Positions 39,820-53,352 of a stretch of DNA of 64,000 nt are shown here, in pieces; the stretch's first letter is position 1, and each line of letters begins with the position of its first letter. Source of the DNA: Opeltia flavorubescens (taxonomy: Eukaryota; Ascomycota; Lecanoromycetes; Teloschistales; Teloschistaceae); contig KE546966.1 in the NCBI GenBank assembly GCA_000442125.1, forward strand, positions 1,537,471 to 1,601,470, in the 5' to 3' direction. The position numbers and the translations under genes are program-made. A model generated the notes under the pieces. The model was not told the origin of the DNA and did no database searches. It saw only the letters and a program-made list of their open reading frames with translations.

Positions 39820-42800
39820 GGTTATAAGCCCGGAGTAAGCTCCTTGTTTATATACTATAGCACGCGTGGCTCCCTATAATATATACTAAATTTACTAGTT
39901 CCTTTACGAATTCTTTACCCTAAATCTACAGCTAAAATACTCCTCTTTAGCTTTTTTAATTAATAACTCTAGCTACTAACCTCTAAATTCCAGGCTTTTA
40001 GCCTCCGGATTTTCGCTTAAAGGTAAAGAACTTTATAAATAATTTCGCTAAATTAAATCTTCTACTATTAACTATATTTTAAAGATCCAGCTCTACTAGA
40101 AATAAACTAACTATTTTAGAATATTAAAGGCTTCGGAAAATTCCTTTAGATACTTAATTAAGGGCTTTATATCCCTTTAGCTTTAAAATTATTAGCTAGT
40201 TATATTAAAACGACTTCTATATAAATAAATATTATAGTTATTCCGCTAATACCTCCTATTAAGCCCTTCTAATAATTACCCCTATAAAATTCGGGTAGTT
40301 AGGCTTTTTACCTTCTTTTCTACCTTCTATTTTTATTATTATATTAGAATTTAAACTTTCTAGCTATTAATTAATCTTTTTACTATCTATTTTACTATAA
40401 ATTTATTTTTATAATATCTAAAAATTAATTAAATCTAGTTGCTTTAAAAGCTAGATTATTTTTTAAAAAAACTAAAACTATTAAATAGAAAGCCTATAAA
40501 TTAAAAGGTTAAAAATAAATATAGAATATAAAATACTACTAGAATATTTTTTTTATTAACTAATTCGTTTTTATAATTAATTATTTATACTTTTAATTTC
40601 TTAAAATAGAATAACTAGTCTAAATACTCTTTACTATTTTTATTTTAAAGGATTTTTAAATAATTTTTATTAAAATTAGTTTTAAAACTTTAAATATCTT
40701 TTAAAAAATATTAAATATTTAATTCTACTTTTTAACCCTTTATATTTATTAGAATCTAATTTAAAAATTAATAAAAATTTAATCTATAATTTATAAATTA
40801 ATTAGCTTAAAGTTTTTCTTTTTAAAAAAAATCTTTTTAATCTAGTAGCCGTCTTTATTATAGATTAGAAATACCCTTTATATTATTAAAACCTATTCTT
40901 TAAATTAAAATAATATAATAATAATAATTTTTATAATATTATATTTATTAGTATACCTATAAATATATTTATAAATACTTTTTAAACTTTAAAATATTTC
41001 TTTAAATATAAAAATCCGGTTTAAAGTCTTAAAAAGTTAATATAATTATTAAATTTTCTAGTTTATTTAACTATTATAAATAGTAATATAGTTATTAACG
41101 ATTTTTTATTAATAACTAGTTTAAATATTTAATTTAAATACCTTTAAATAAAAATTTCTATATTTAAAAGTAGTAATATATATCATTTATAATTTTATTA
41201 AATTAATAAATAATTTTATTTAATAACTTTAATAACTATTTATACGGTTTTCTTTTTTAAAATACCCTAAATAATATAAAAACCCGAATAAAAATAGTCT
41301 ATTAGGTTATCTAAGTAATTTATAATAATAATTTAGCCTATTTTATTCTTAAAAATATACTAATAATAAATATTTTAATAATAATATAAGCCTTTAAAAA
41401 ATTTTTACTTTTAAAAGTAGTAAACTTTTTATTATTTTTTATAATTAATATTACTAGATTTATTATAATATTTTCTTTAATATTAAAGCTTTTATTTAAA
41501 AATTTCGGCGTATTATTAATAAATTTAATATAATAAGTATTTTTCCTTTTATAATCTATATTATTAATAGTTTTTTTATTATATTTAAACCCTCTTTTAA
41601 ATATTTCTATATAATTCTCGTTTAAATTTATTAAATAATACTTTTTAATAATCCTTTTAAAAAATTAATAATTATAATTAATAAGATATTTAAAGAAGCT
41701 ATTACTTTTTAAAGAAACTAATAATCTACTACTAGCGGCCTAGTATTATTATTTAGAATCTCTCTTTTAAATAAAGTTATAGATAATAAATAGTAAATTA
41801 TTATTAAAGTCGATTATTATATTACTTATAATAAGGATAGTTATATATCGGTTATTTATTATTAAACTTACCCGGAACTTTAAAAGGTCTAGATTAAAAA
41901 ATAAAAAGTAAAAGCTGATTTTAAAGATTAAAATAAGAATAATAATTATATTAATAAAAATCAGCGTAATAGTAAAAAAAAATAAAAAAAAAATAAAAAT
42001 AATAAATCTAAAGATAAGGATAAGGATATTTAAAAAAAAAATAATAATTAAAAGACTACTTAATTATACCTAGTAAATTAGATAATATATATAATATTAT
42101 TTTTATTAAATACTTCTTCCTTTTTTAAAGACTGCTCTAAACTCTAGTTTTTAAATAATTACTATAGTTAGTATTCTATTTTTTAATAAAACCTTTTTAT
42201 TAACTTCCGCTCTATTAATAGCCTCTTTTTTAATAATATTAATAGACTTAGCCCTAAATTTTTTAATATTAGAACTATTAAATTCCCTTATATAATAGGG
42301 GGTAAAATATCTATATTTATACTTATTAATATATAATATTTTATAAGGACTATAATTAATTTTATTTCTATAAGGTAATTAATAAAAAAAGAAGTATAAT
42401 TTAAAATAAAATTTAATAAAATAAACTTTTAAACTATCTTTAAAAATAAAATTACTACTTTCCTATATAAAAACGTTTTTATTTTTTAGTAGTATAAAAA
42501 AGCTATTATTAATATAGGATAATATATAATAACTATAATTTTAACCCGCTTTAATATTCTAGATCTTTAATATTAAAAAATAGGCTATTTTAAAGAGTAA
42601 AATATTAAAAAGCTAGTAAATAGAATAGCTATAAGTATTAACCTTTTTAAAAAAATAAGGGAGGAATACTATAAAGCGTATATACTAGGTAAATAATATA
42701 TTAAATTATATTAAAGTCTAATAAAGTCTAGGGATTATATTATAAATCTAATTTACTTAAATATTATAGATTTTATTCGTGAATATAAACTATTTATAAT

Positions 42801-44000
42801 CTATAATAATAGTTTATATATTTTTATATTTATAGATAACTATACTTAGTTTATTAAAATTTATTATATAAAAATTAAAAATACTTTTAAAGTTTTCTCT
42901 AAATTTATTAAATTTAGAAAAAAATATAAATAGGAAAACTTTTTAATTAAAAAATTTTATAATAATAATAATAAGAAATATAATAATTATCTTTTTTAAA
43001 TAGAATTCCGAAATACGGGTATTTAATAGAAGTTAATTATATTCTATAATTTATAAAAAAACAGCGTTTTAAAACGCTTAAACCTGGTTTTTCTAGATAA
43101 AACCTATTTATTATTTTTTAATAGTATTATCCCTTATAAATATTAACTTTTCTTTATTAATATTATAATATTTTTAAAAATCCGGTCCCTATTATTAAAA
43201 TTAAATATAATACCTTATAAAAAGCTTTAAAAAGTTAATCTAAACCTTTTAGATATCTATATATTAGAGTATAATATTTTTATATATAAAAATCTTAAAA
43301 TAAAAGTTAAAAAGTCCAATTTATATACTATTAAATATCAGTTTTTAAATTATACTAGCCTTTATATTTATAAACTATTTAATTTTAATAAAAAAATTAT
43401 AAGGTCTATAAATATAATTTTCTATAAAAAATACTTTTACAATAACTTAAATAATTATTTAAAAGAATTACCTTTTTTAAAATATTTTAATTTTAAAAAA
43501 TTATAGAGTATTATAATTAGAATTTTATTTAAAAGTATTTTTATACTTTAACCTACAAATTAAATCTTTATAAAAAAACTTTTAGATTTAAAGACAGATT
43601 TAGAAATTTATTAACTTTTTAGTTTTTTCTTTAATTTTCTAATCCTTTAAATAAATTATTAAACTTATTAACCTAATAATTTATAAAATCTATATATCTA
43701 TTTTTAACGTTTTAATAAATTTTAAATTTATAATATTAAAAAACTCTCGGCTATATTATATTAATACCCGGAATTATAGATTAACTATACCCTTTAACTA
43801 GATTTTATTACCTTTTTATTTATATTATTTATTTACGCCTTTAATTATAATAGAGATCTTTAAAATTATAAAGAAACTATAGACTCTAACTTTTATAAAA
43901 AATAAGTAACCGCTATATAAATAGAGGTTAACTCGCTAAAAAAGAATAGAATATAAACTCTATAACTCCTATTTAAAGAATAGAGTATAATATTTATAAC

Positions 44001-44392
44001 TAGCACTGGGCCACCGTGCTAATGGAATTTTGCTGCTGGCAGCTGGCAGGCTGATAGGGCTGATTCGTAGGGCTGGCAGCCAGTTCTCAGCGTACCAGAC
44101 ACGACTAAAACTTCTACGCACTGTAACGCCACCAATATTGCTCCGATTTTCGAAATTTTTGTGCCATTAGAACGCGCTCGTTAAGCGCTTCAAACTAAGC
44201 TACTATACATGCTACTGTGCACGAAACTGGTTGAGTTCTAGTAACTGCACGGAATCTGGCTGTTTTGGTGGTCGAAACACGAAAACGCGCTAGGCCTAAA
44301 ACGTGTCTGCCTTCATTCGATACCAACCGATAAGGTTTATGCTTATTTCGGGTCGGGAAGCCGATAAAAGACGTTTTCCAATATATATATAA
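44001..44392 (+). repeat. E repeat copy 6, best preserved
   Basis: This plus-strand copy lies inside element D and runs from TAGCACTGGGCCACCG to the tail ATATATATAATA. It is the least RIP-mutated member, rich in CA and TG and far higher in GC than the D sequence around it. Because it is inside D, which is inside B2 and T, it is the last insertion of the deepest stack in the window. Confidence 0.9.
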
Positions 44393-47242
44393 TAATATTT
44401 TTTATTTTAAAATTTAATAAATAGTTTAAAATTTTAAATAATAATAAAATATCGATTATAATAAAACTTTCGCCTTAATAATTAAGCCTATAAATTATAA
44501 GGCTATATTTATAATCGCTATAGTAATAGATTAAAACTTTAAATAAATAAATATTATTACTACCTTTTTATATAGTATTATTAAAGAAGAAGTTTATATT
44601 ATATAGCCTATAGGTTTTAAAAAAGGTTTTTTCTAACTTTTTTATAAATTTAATAAAGCCCTTTATAATTTTAAATAATCCCCCTAGGTATAATATATCT
44701 ATCTCGCCGGTTTTTTTTAAACCCTCGGTTTTAGCTTTTTATTAGTTAATTATAGCGTCTTTATTAATAAGCGTATAATTATTAGAATTTACGTAGATAA
44801 TATCTTTATAATAAGGCTTAAGAACTTTAAAATTAATAAAATTAAATAACATTTATTATAAATATTTTAAATAATAGATATAAATCTACTAAATTTCTAT
44901 TCAAGTATAAAAATTACCCGTAATAAATTAAATTAAACCTTTTAATTTAATTAAACTAATTATATTAAATAAGTTTTTTAAAAATATAAATTCTAAAATT
45001 ATAAATTTATCGCTACGCTTATAAAAACTATTTATCGCCTAGAACCTACTCCCCTTAATTATAATTATCTATTCGAACTTTATAAATAATATTAGTCTAT
45101 AATTAAATCCTTTATATACGCTATATTTAGAACCTATTTTAATATCGCTTATACTATTTTAATTTTTAGTTATTAAAGTTTAAATTTAATAAAATATTAT
45201 TAAGATACTATTAAATAAATCTTTTATTATTTTAAAAAAACTTTTTATTAAATTTTTATTTATAAAAGCGACTTATAAATTTTTATAAATTATATAGATT
45301 CTAATTAAATAAATAATTAATTTATATAGTAAATAACTTCTAGGTATATTTTTAATATAGAGAGTAAAGCTTTTAATTAATTTTTAAATTATTAAATTAT
45401 AATAGTTTTATTTATTTATAAAACTAAAATAATCGGATAAATTTAAATTATTAAAAAAGCTATATAACTTTAAAACCTTTTAAACTAAATATTATTAAAT
45501 AAAATAGCCTTTAAACCTAAAATTATTATAATTTATAATAATAATTAAAGCGTAATTATTCTAATTAAAACTTTCTAGTTTTATAAGTATTATAAGTATA
45601 TAAATATCTAAGTTAAATAATTTAAAAAAAAAAGTCGATAATAAAATAATTAATTTTTACTTTTTACCTATTAATAAAATAATTATAAATAGTTTTATAA
45701 AAACTCTAAATTAAATACGCTTTAAAGCTTTCTAAATAATATTAAATTTAAAAAAAAACTTTAAAATAGTACTTAATCCTATTTAATATATTTTAAAATG
45801 ATTATAAATATAATTTTATAAGAATATAAAATATTTAAATTATAAAAAAATCTCTATTTAAAACTTCTATTAAGTTTTAGATAAAGAACCTATTAGATAT
45901 TTAATCTAAAAATTCCTTATTTTTTTAAAAATTTCCTAAAAGTCTATTAATAGAACGGTTTAAAATAAATTATTAAAATAAAATTGAATAATACCGCTAG
46001 AGGCTTTTATAAAGAAATATATTTATATTTATATAGCTAAAGTATAAACTAGAGGTTTTTATAAAACCTTTATTTTTTAATTTACCTTTACTACTATAGT
46101 CGACTATAATTATTAAAAAATACCTAGAATTTTATACGTATAATTAGATCTTTTAAATCGGAAACCGCTATAAAATATATTTTATAATATAAATTGATTA
46201 AATAATTAATTATATTAATTATAATATAATATATAATAAAGCCTATTTATTTATTTTTTATTACTATAAATTTTTATAGTTTTTCTTTTAAATATTATTA
46301 TTTATAGCTTCGAATTAAAAAATAGCGAGACCTATTTATTATATTTTAAAACCGACTTTTTTATAATTACCTAGAGCTTTAATATATTAAAATTAATTCG
46401 GCCTATTATAATTTTTTTTATTTTATAATAATATTATTTAATAAATAGCTAGCGGAGGTTATATTAATAATAATATTTATTTAAATAGGGTATACCTAAT
46501 CTTTTAAAATATATAATTATAAATTATAATATTTAATTAGATTTTAAAGGTTAGTAAAACCCTAGAATACTATATTTAAATATATATTTAAAGGTATAAA
46601 TACCTTTAAAATATTTATTAAGCTTATTAAATAATATATATCTAAATTGTTTATTATATATAAATATACTATTAGATCTAATTCGCTACTATTAAAATAA
46701 TATATAAAAAATATTACTCCTTTTATATATTTTTTAAGTATATTTTTATTTAAAACTCGTAAATTTAAATTTATAATAAAATTTTATTTTTAAAATATAT
46801 ATAAAAATATAAAAATAATACTTTTTTTAAAAATTTTATATAAAATATATTTTATATAATAAAAGATTTAGTTAAAATTAAAATACTATTTTTTAACCTT
46901 TTTATACTATTAGCGTACTTCTAGATTTTTTATAGTACTATAGTATTAATACTACTAGCGCTATAAAAGGTCGATCGCCTAGAGTTTTTAGTATCTTTAT
47001 AGGGGTCTACCGTTTAAAAATCGCCTAGACTATCGTCTAAACTATACCCCTATTTTTTCCGGTTTTCTTTACTCGGTTTTTTCGTTTAGTATAGTATTTA
47101 GCCTGGATATAGTACTAGTAGGAACTGCTCTTATATATCTATAATAAGAGCTTATATTATATACTTATTTTTTACTTATTTAATATATTTGTTATATAGT
47201 TTTTTATTTTTATTATATTATTAGCATTTTTCTAAATAGGAG

Positions 47243-47375
47243 TGTTAAAATACGTGTATAAATTAATTCTAATATTATAAAACTCCAGCTACTTCGGACG
47301 AAACCGTATATATAGCTAGGGCTTTCGTCTTATCTAGAATAATCAAGCAAGTTTTCTATATACGTGATTTTAATA
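47243..47375 (+). repeat. right LTR of element D
   Basis: This matches 39687-39819 in length and sequence. It is preceded by the purine-rich AAATAGGAG at 47234-47242, a likely polypurine tract, and is followed by the target duplication TTATC. Confidence 0.92.
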
Positions 47376-50300
47376 TTATCGCGCTTTTTTATATAGATAT
47401 TAAATATACAACCTTTTATTAAAAGTCCGTATTTAAAAATATTTTTTAAAAATTTATCCCTTTTTTTAAAAATATTAGCTTTTTTCTTTTTCGCTATATA
47501 GTATATTATTACTATTTTTTAGATATTTTAAATAGCGGTTTTAATATTTTTAAATAATTATTAAAGGCTTTTTTTAATACGTTTAAAATCTATTAATAAT
47601 ATTTTATTATTAAAGTAGATTCTTTTATTATTTTCTAATAATTTTTTAATATTATTTAAAGTATTTTATAAGCTTTTAAATTTATTTTTATTTTATTCTA
47701 TAAAGGGTTTTATAAAATAATATTAGATTTTTAAAAGATTTATAAAAGGTTTAATACTTCTTTTAAAAAAAATTTTTAATTTTTTTAAATATAAATTAGG
47801 ATAAATATACTTTTAATTTAAAATATCGAATATAATATAAGCTTTAAATATCTTATAATCGCTTTATTATAATATAATATTAGTAGAAATTAGTTTACTA
47901 GGCCTATATTTTAGATTTAGATTAAAACTAGCTAATTATTTTTATTATTTAACGTTTTTATAGCTAAACTCCTTCTTTATAAGAAAATAATAAAAATTAA
48001 TATAATTAATAATAATTTTTATTTTATAAAAAACTCCTTTAATATAATATCGCTACTATTTATAAATATAAATAATAGTAAACATTTTTAAATCTCCGAT
48101 ATTATAGTTATATTTAATTATTATTTTCTTTTAAGATTAATAAGCGATAAAGTACTAGCGGATTTATATATTAATATCAAAAGGTTATAGAATAATTATT
48201 AATATAGTATATTTTAAGGAGTTTATTTTAATATAAATTTAAAATATATAATAAAATTATTATAAAATAGGCGCTATTATAAAACGTTCCTTTAATATTT
48301 TAAATATACTAGCTATTTCTTTAATCAAGATAAATTTAATATTAAATTTTCTTTTATTACCGCCTTTTAATACTAATATTAATAGTAGTATTATCTACAA
48401 AAATATTTTAATAAAATATTAGTAAAAGACTATAAACTTAAATAAATATTATATATTACGGTATAATTATAAAAATAACTAATTTTTTATATTTTTAATA
48501 TAAGATTTCTTTATTATAACGCTATTAGAATAAATAATAAATTTTATAAACCTAATTTTATATATATTAAATAAATACTTTTTTAATTTAATATATAACC
48601 TATATTATAATAATCTCGAGAGAACCTTTAATATATATATTAAATACTTAACTTTATTTTTAGAATAAACTAGTAAATTATTTATATATATTATAATCAA
48701 AAGGTTTAAAAAGTTTTTGAAAATATTATTAATATATATCTCAAAGATAACCGGGATATTTAATAAATTAAATAATAGAATATAATATTTAAAATAGCTA
48801 TAATAAATATAAACGCTATTTTTCATTTATTATTCTTCTGAATTTAATATAATAGTAGGTATTCTAGATATTTAAATAGGTAAAAATTATTATTCTATAT
48901 AGTCTATTTAAAGCTTTTAATATTAAGGGAAAAAAGTATTAGTTTTTAATAATAACCCGGTTTAATTTTTAATAGTCGATATATAAATAAAAGCTACTAT
49001 CTTTTTTTTTTATAAATATTATTAAAGCGCTAGCTTATAATATTAAATAATAGATAAACCTTTTTATTAAATTCTTATTAATATAGGTTTATAAAACTTT
49101 TAATTTAGTAATTAAAAAATTCTATAAAGATTTAAATAAAAATTTAAATAAAAGATTATCTATTATTTTATAGGCGTAATAATTTATAAAATATTTAAAG
49201 AGTTTATTAGCTTTTTAAAAATTATAAATCCTTTGTAAATCGGTATATTTTTTAAATAAAATCGTCTTTTTAATATTATATTAGGCGATTATATCGTTTT
49301 TATTATATAGCTCCTTATTAAAAAAGTATAATTATTTAAATACTTTTACTTTTAATAGATATTCTAGTTTTTTAGCCGGAACTAGTTTAATATTTATTCC
49401 CGCTAGAATAATATTAGAATCGCGCTATAATTATAATATATAATTATTATTAATATTAGGATTAATTTAATATAACGAGTATAATATTAAAGGACTTAAG
49501 ATTAATTATAATATATTTATTTATAATTATTTTAGATTATTTTTTAAATCGGTAAAATAGATTTAAAACTTATATTTTTAAAAATAAATTATATTTATAC
49601 TCTTTAAATTTTTAACCGGCGCTTTAATATCGCGGTTAATATAAAATTCTAGCTCTTTTATATAGTATTATAATACGAAATGTAGACTTATATTATAATT
49701 AATAAATATAACTAATTTTATTTCCTATTCTTCCTTTTTAATAATAATATTAATTATTAAATATAATATTTATAACCTTATTTATTTATAACCTAATAAT
49801 ATAAAATCAATATTTATTAGATTTTATTTTTTCCCCTTCTATTTTTATAAAGGTAGTCGGGTTTTTAATAGCTCTCTTCTTTATATATAAAATAAATAAT
49901 CGTCGCTAGTTCGTTACTATTCTTATTGAAATTATAGTTACTCTTTAAACTATAGCTTTAAAGGTTATACTAGGCTCTATAATCTCTATAATTTATTTTT
50001 ATTATATTTATACCGGTTATTAATATAGTAGTATTAAATAGATCTTATTTTTTTTAACTACTTTTATAGCTTTTAAAACCCGATATTCTAGTATTTATAT
50101 CGCTATAATTAGTATACGCCCGATATTATAACTAAACCGATTTATTTTTAATAGCCTAGTTAATAACTTTTTAATATATTTTTAAAAGATTAAATATTTT
50201 TAGTATTTCATCGGCTATATTATTTTAAAAGGTATTCTTTAAAATATTTATTTTAATATAATCTAGTAAAAAACTTTTTAAATAATCTTTAAAATTTTTT

Positions 50301-51001
50301 AAATATTTAATAAATAAGAGAATATTTTATTTATTATAGTATTTTATATTAAAATCTATAATATAACTTTAATATTATAGATAATTAAAGGATTAAGCTA
50401 GTCTAATAAAAGTTTTAGCTATTCTTTTTAGGTTATTTTAAACCTAGTATTTAGATTTATTTTTTTAGTTGAATTTTATATATTTACTAGATAATAATAA
50501 AATTAATTTATATTAAATAAAGTTTTTAAAGCTTCTATATTATATATAATTAAATAAATTTTAAAAATATATTTATATTTGTATTTAAATAGCGTATATT
50601 TTATATAAATTTTATTTTTCTATTAAATAGGGTTAGAAACCTTTAACTTCGACTTTTTATTTATATTTTACTTATTAATAGATTCGGGGTTATTAATTAA
50701 AGTATTAAAGACTTATTATTAATATATTATAGTAGATAGCTTTAGGAATTCTAATTCTTTTTTAGTTTTTAATATTTCTAGCTTTTTTTTACTAATAAAC
50801 TAGAGCTTATTCTATTTTAAAAGCTCGAATTTTTATATTTAAAACGTCGCTAATAAGTTTATTAATATCGCTATTTTATAATATAGCCGTATTTTTAGCG
50901 GTTATAATCTAGTTATAGACGTAATATTACTATTACTTCCTCGTATAATAGTTTTATTATATACTTAAGCTACCTTTTAAAAAAAGCGAGATATTAAAGT
51001 A

Positions 51002-51252
51002 TAAAAAGGATATAATAATAGAGAAACTATTTAAAAGTATAGACTATAATTATATATTTTCGTATTATATATTTAGAATTATATATAAAAAATATATATA
51101 TATATATTAATATCTAGAAAGTTATAAATATTAAAAGGAATTTCCTTAACTATATAAATCCCCTTTCCTACTAGTATAACTTGGCGATATAACGTCGTAG
51201 CCGAAATTATATAATAGTTCTACAATATTATAATAAACTAGATTATTACTAA
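51002..51252 (-). repeat. 5' LTR of element B2
   Basis: This is the right-hand LTR of the second B copy, homologous to 11213-11463. It borders the unique interior of element T on its right. Confidence 0.85.
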
Positions 51253-52748
51253 TAGTAATAATATTAAATAAGAAAGTAATTTTAAATTATTTAAACTAAT
51301 TTAAAAAAATTAAAAATATTATTTTATTAAAATTATTAATCTAGTATATATTTAATGATATTTTTATTAGATTATTATTCTTTTTTTATATAATTTTTCT
51401 AAATATATATAAAGAGGTAAAAAATATTAATTAAAATTAATAAAATGTTAATGAATTTTTTATATATATTATTTATATAAATTATTTATATATATTATTT
51501 ATATTTATTATTTGTATATATTATTTATATATACTATTTATATATATAATATTTATATATATTATCTATTTATATTATTTATATATATTATTTGTATATA
51601 TTATTTATATATATTAATTTTATATAATATTTATTTATATTATTTATTTTTAATATTTATATATTTTATTTATATAAATTATTTATATATATTATTTCTA
51701 GGTATTATTTATATATATAGTTTATTTATACCATTTATTAAATTTCCATGAATTAACTTCTTTATATTAGAATATTTAAAAACCGATTATAATTTTTATT
51801 AAAATATTCTAAAAACTTCTATTAATAATAATTTATAAAATTTTATTAATTAAATTTAAATATTTTATTAATATTTTATTTATAATATAAATTCAATTTT
51901 ATAATAAAATTTAAAATATTTATTAAATTATACTAATCCGTTTTTTTATATATATATTATATTTTTTAAATTTTTAAATTTTTATTTAATAAATTTTTAT
52001 TATAATAATATTTACGAAATAATCTAATATTTTAAAAACTTCTTTAATTATTTTAAAAAAATTATATATTTTTATAAAAATATAAATTACTAAATAAATA
52101 CTTTTATTAATAGTCTATAGAATAATAAAAATAAAACTATAACTAAAATAAAATTTAATATTATAAAATAAAAGAAATTATTAAATATTAATATTAAAAT
52201 TAATTTTTTTAAATTTATTATTCGAATTCTTAATTTTATTAATATAAATAATCAAAATTTTATATAATTAAAAGAAATTAAAATATTATTAATAATAATT
52301 AAATTTTATATAAATTTTATTAATACAAATATTTTTTTTTAATATAAATTAAATAAATTTTAATTTTTATTAATAATTTAATTTTTTCTAATATTTTTCT
52401 ATATAATGTTATTTTTTTAATTATATTTAATAGTTCTATATAGGAAATTTTTATATATAAATTTTTTAAATTCTAGTTTAAAATAATATTTATTATTCAA
52501 AATTTTATTATTATAATAAAATCTATAATTATAATATTAATAATAAAAAACCAATATTATAAAAAACTTTTAACTTTTTTTTATTTTTAATTAAATTCAA
52601 AAAATTTATTTTTCAATTTTAGTTTTAAAATATTATTAAAGTTTATATTTTTAGTATTAATATTAAAAACTATTTATTTAATTTTATATAAATTTTGTTT
52701 ATTTATTATTTTATTATTTTAATATTTATCAGAAGAATTAATCTTTTA
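51253..52748. other. unique interior of element T, extremely AT-rich
   Basis: No gene or domain is recognisable. CA and TG occur at low level, as in the deserts at 18176 and 26252. The only distinct feature is the AT tandem array at 51455-51735, which creates an open frame of 79 codons that is not a gene. Confidence 0.55.
51455..51735. repeat. AT-only tandem array, unit about 12-13 bp
   Basis: About twenty imperfect units of TATATATTATTTA run without interruption. The lack of C and G and the periodicity give an open reading frame by chance (51512-51751) with an isoleucine- and tyrosine-rich product. Confidence 0.85.
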
Positions 52749-53352
52749 TAATATAAATAAAGGAAGCCCGATATTTTTTTAAAAAAATATTTTTTAACGA
52801 TTTTATTTTATAATTATCAAAATTCTATTAAATTACTAATAAAATATTAACGATTTTAGAAATTAAAAAAAAAATTTTTTTTTATTTTTATTATTAAAAT
52901 TGGTAAAAATATTATATTTAACCAATATTAAAATACTATTAAAATACTATTAAAAAACTATTAAAATACTACCGATTATTTATTTTAAAATAAATACTAT
53001 TTTTAATTATATAATATAAAATTTATTTTAAAACTTTTAAATAATTAATAAAAACTATATTAAAATTCTATCTAATATCTATTAAAATCCTAATTAATAT
53101 CTATCGAATTCCTATTTAATAATTTTTATTAGAATTCTATCTAATATTTATTAAAATTCTATTTAATACCTATCGAATTTTTATTAATAATAGTTTTTAT
53201 CTTAATTAGAGGTTATTTATAATTTTATATAATATATATACTTTTATTTTTAAGTTTTAATTAGTTAATTTCTATAATTTAGTAGTTATAATACCCTTAT
53301 ATAATTCTACTTTGGTTTATTTCTACTTTATTTCTTTTTAGTTATAAATATA
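52749..53352 (-). repeat. right terminal inverted repeat of element T
   Basis: This is the reverse complement of 34879-35472. The arm's minisatellite lies at about 53055-53185, and a second small array of ATTAAAATACT units lies at 52925-52972. Near the inner end the sequence GAAGCCCG mirrors CGGGCTTC of the left arm. Confidence 0.88.

Larger units (their letters stand above)
39687..47375 (+). mobile_element. Ty1/copia-like LTR retrotransposon fossil D
   Basis: This element is bounded by 133-bp LTRs (39687-39819 and 47243-47375) with TGTTAAAAT...ATTTTAACA ends and an exact 5-bp target duplication, TTATC, at 39682-39686 and 47376-47380. On the plus strand a gag-like region lies in about 40050-42100. 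A Copia-type integrase follows (about 42640-43350), with a core segment reading FIFIDNYT near 42820. Integrase lying upstream of the remaining pol sequence fits Copia order. I could not place reverse transcriptase with confidence between 44392 and 47200. After removing the E repeat at 44001-44392 it is about 7.3 kb, long for Copia. It is broken by RIP-type changes, but its ends are whole. It sits inside B2 and so is younger. Confidence 0.78.
35906..51252 (-). mobile_element. Ty3/gypsy chromovirus fossil B2, split by element D
   Basis: This is the second B copy, minus strand, inserted in element T. LTRs of about 250 bp lie at 35906-36155 and 51002-51252. Parts seen from right to left: gag-like region (about 49700-50900) with a zinc-knuckle remnant near 49860, reverse transcriptase (about 48500-49000, where a 73-codon open stretch at 48605-48826 spans the catalytic neighbourhood), RNase H (about 48000-48200), integrase (about 38700-39300) and chromodomain (about 37870-38040). 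A purine-rich tract beside the 3' LTR is visible in reverse at 36163-36172. Element D is inserted between reverse transcriptase and integrase with a clean 5-bp duplication. Minus D, the length of about 7.66 kb equals B1, so it looks structurally whole, though broken many times by RIP-type changes. Confidence 0.9.
34879..53352. mobile_element. element T: transposon-like unit with about 590-bp terminal inverted repeats
   Basis: Two long arms, 34879-35472 and 52749-53352, are reverse complements of each other along their whole length with moderate, mostly transitional divergence. The outer tips read TATATTTATAATTAAAAAGG and its near complement, and a TA lies at each edge, compatible with a TA target duplication. 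Removing the nested element B2 (35906-51252) leaves about 3.1 kb. Each arm has a subterminal minisatellite. I recognise no transposase in the unique parts (35473-35905 and 51253-52748), which are extremely AT-rich. It could be a non-autonomous DNA transposon, a foldback element or an old inverted duplication split by B2. The arms are certain; the nature of the element is inferred. Confidence 0.7.

Noticed and set aside
48605-48826. Open reading frame of 73 codons on the minus strand
   Set aside because: It is a short open stretch within the reverse transcriptase region of fossil B2, and not a separate gene.
51512-51751. Open reading frame of 79 codons on the plus strand
   Set aside because: It is a by-product of the AT-only tandem array at 51455-51735.
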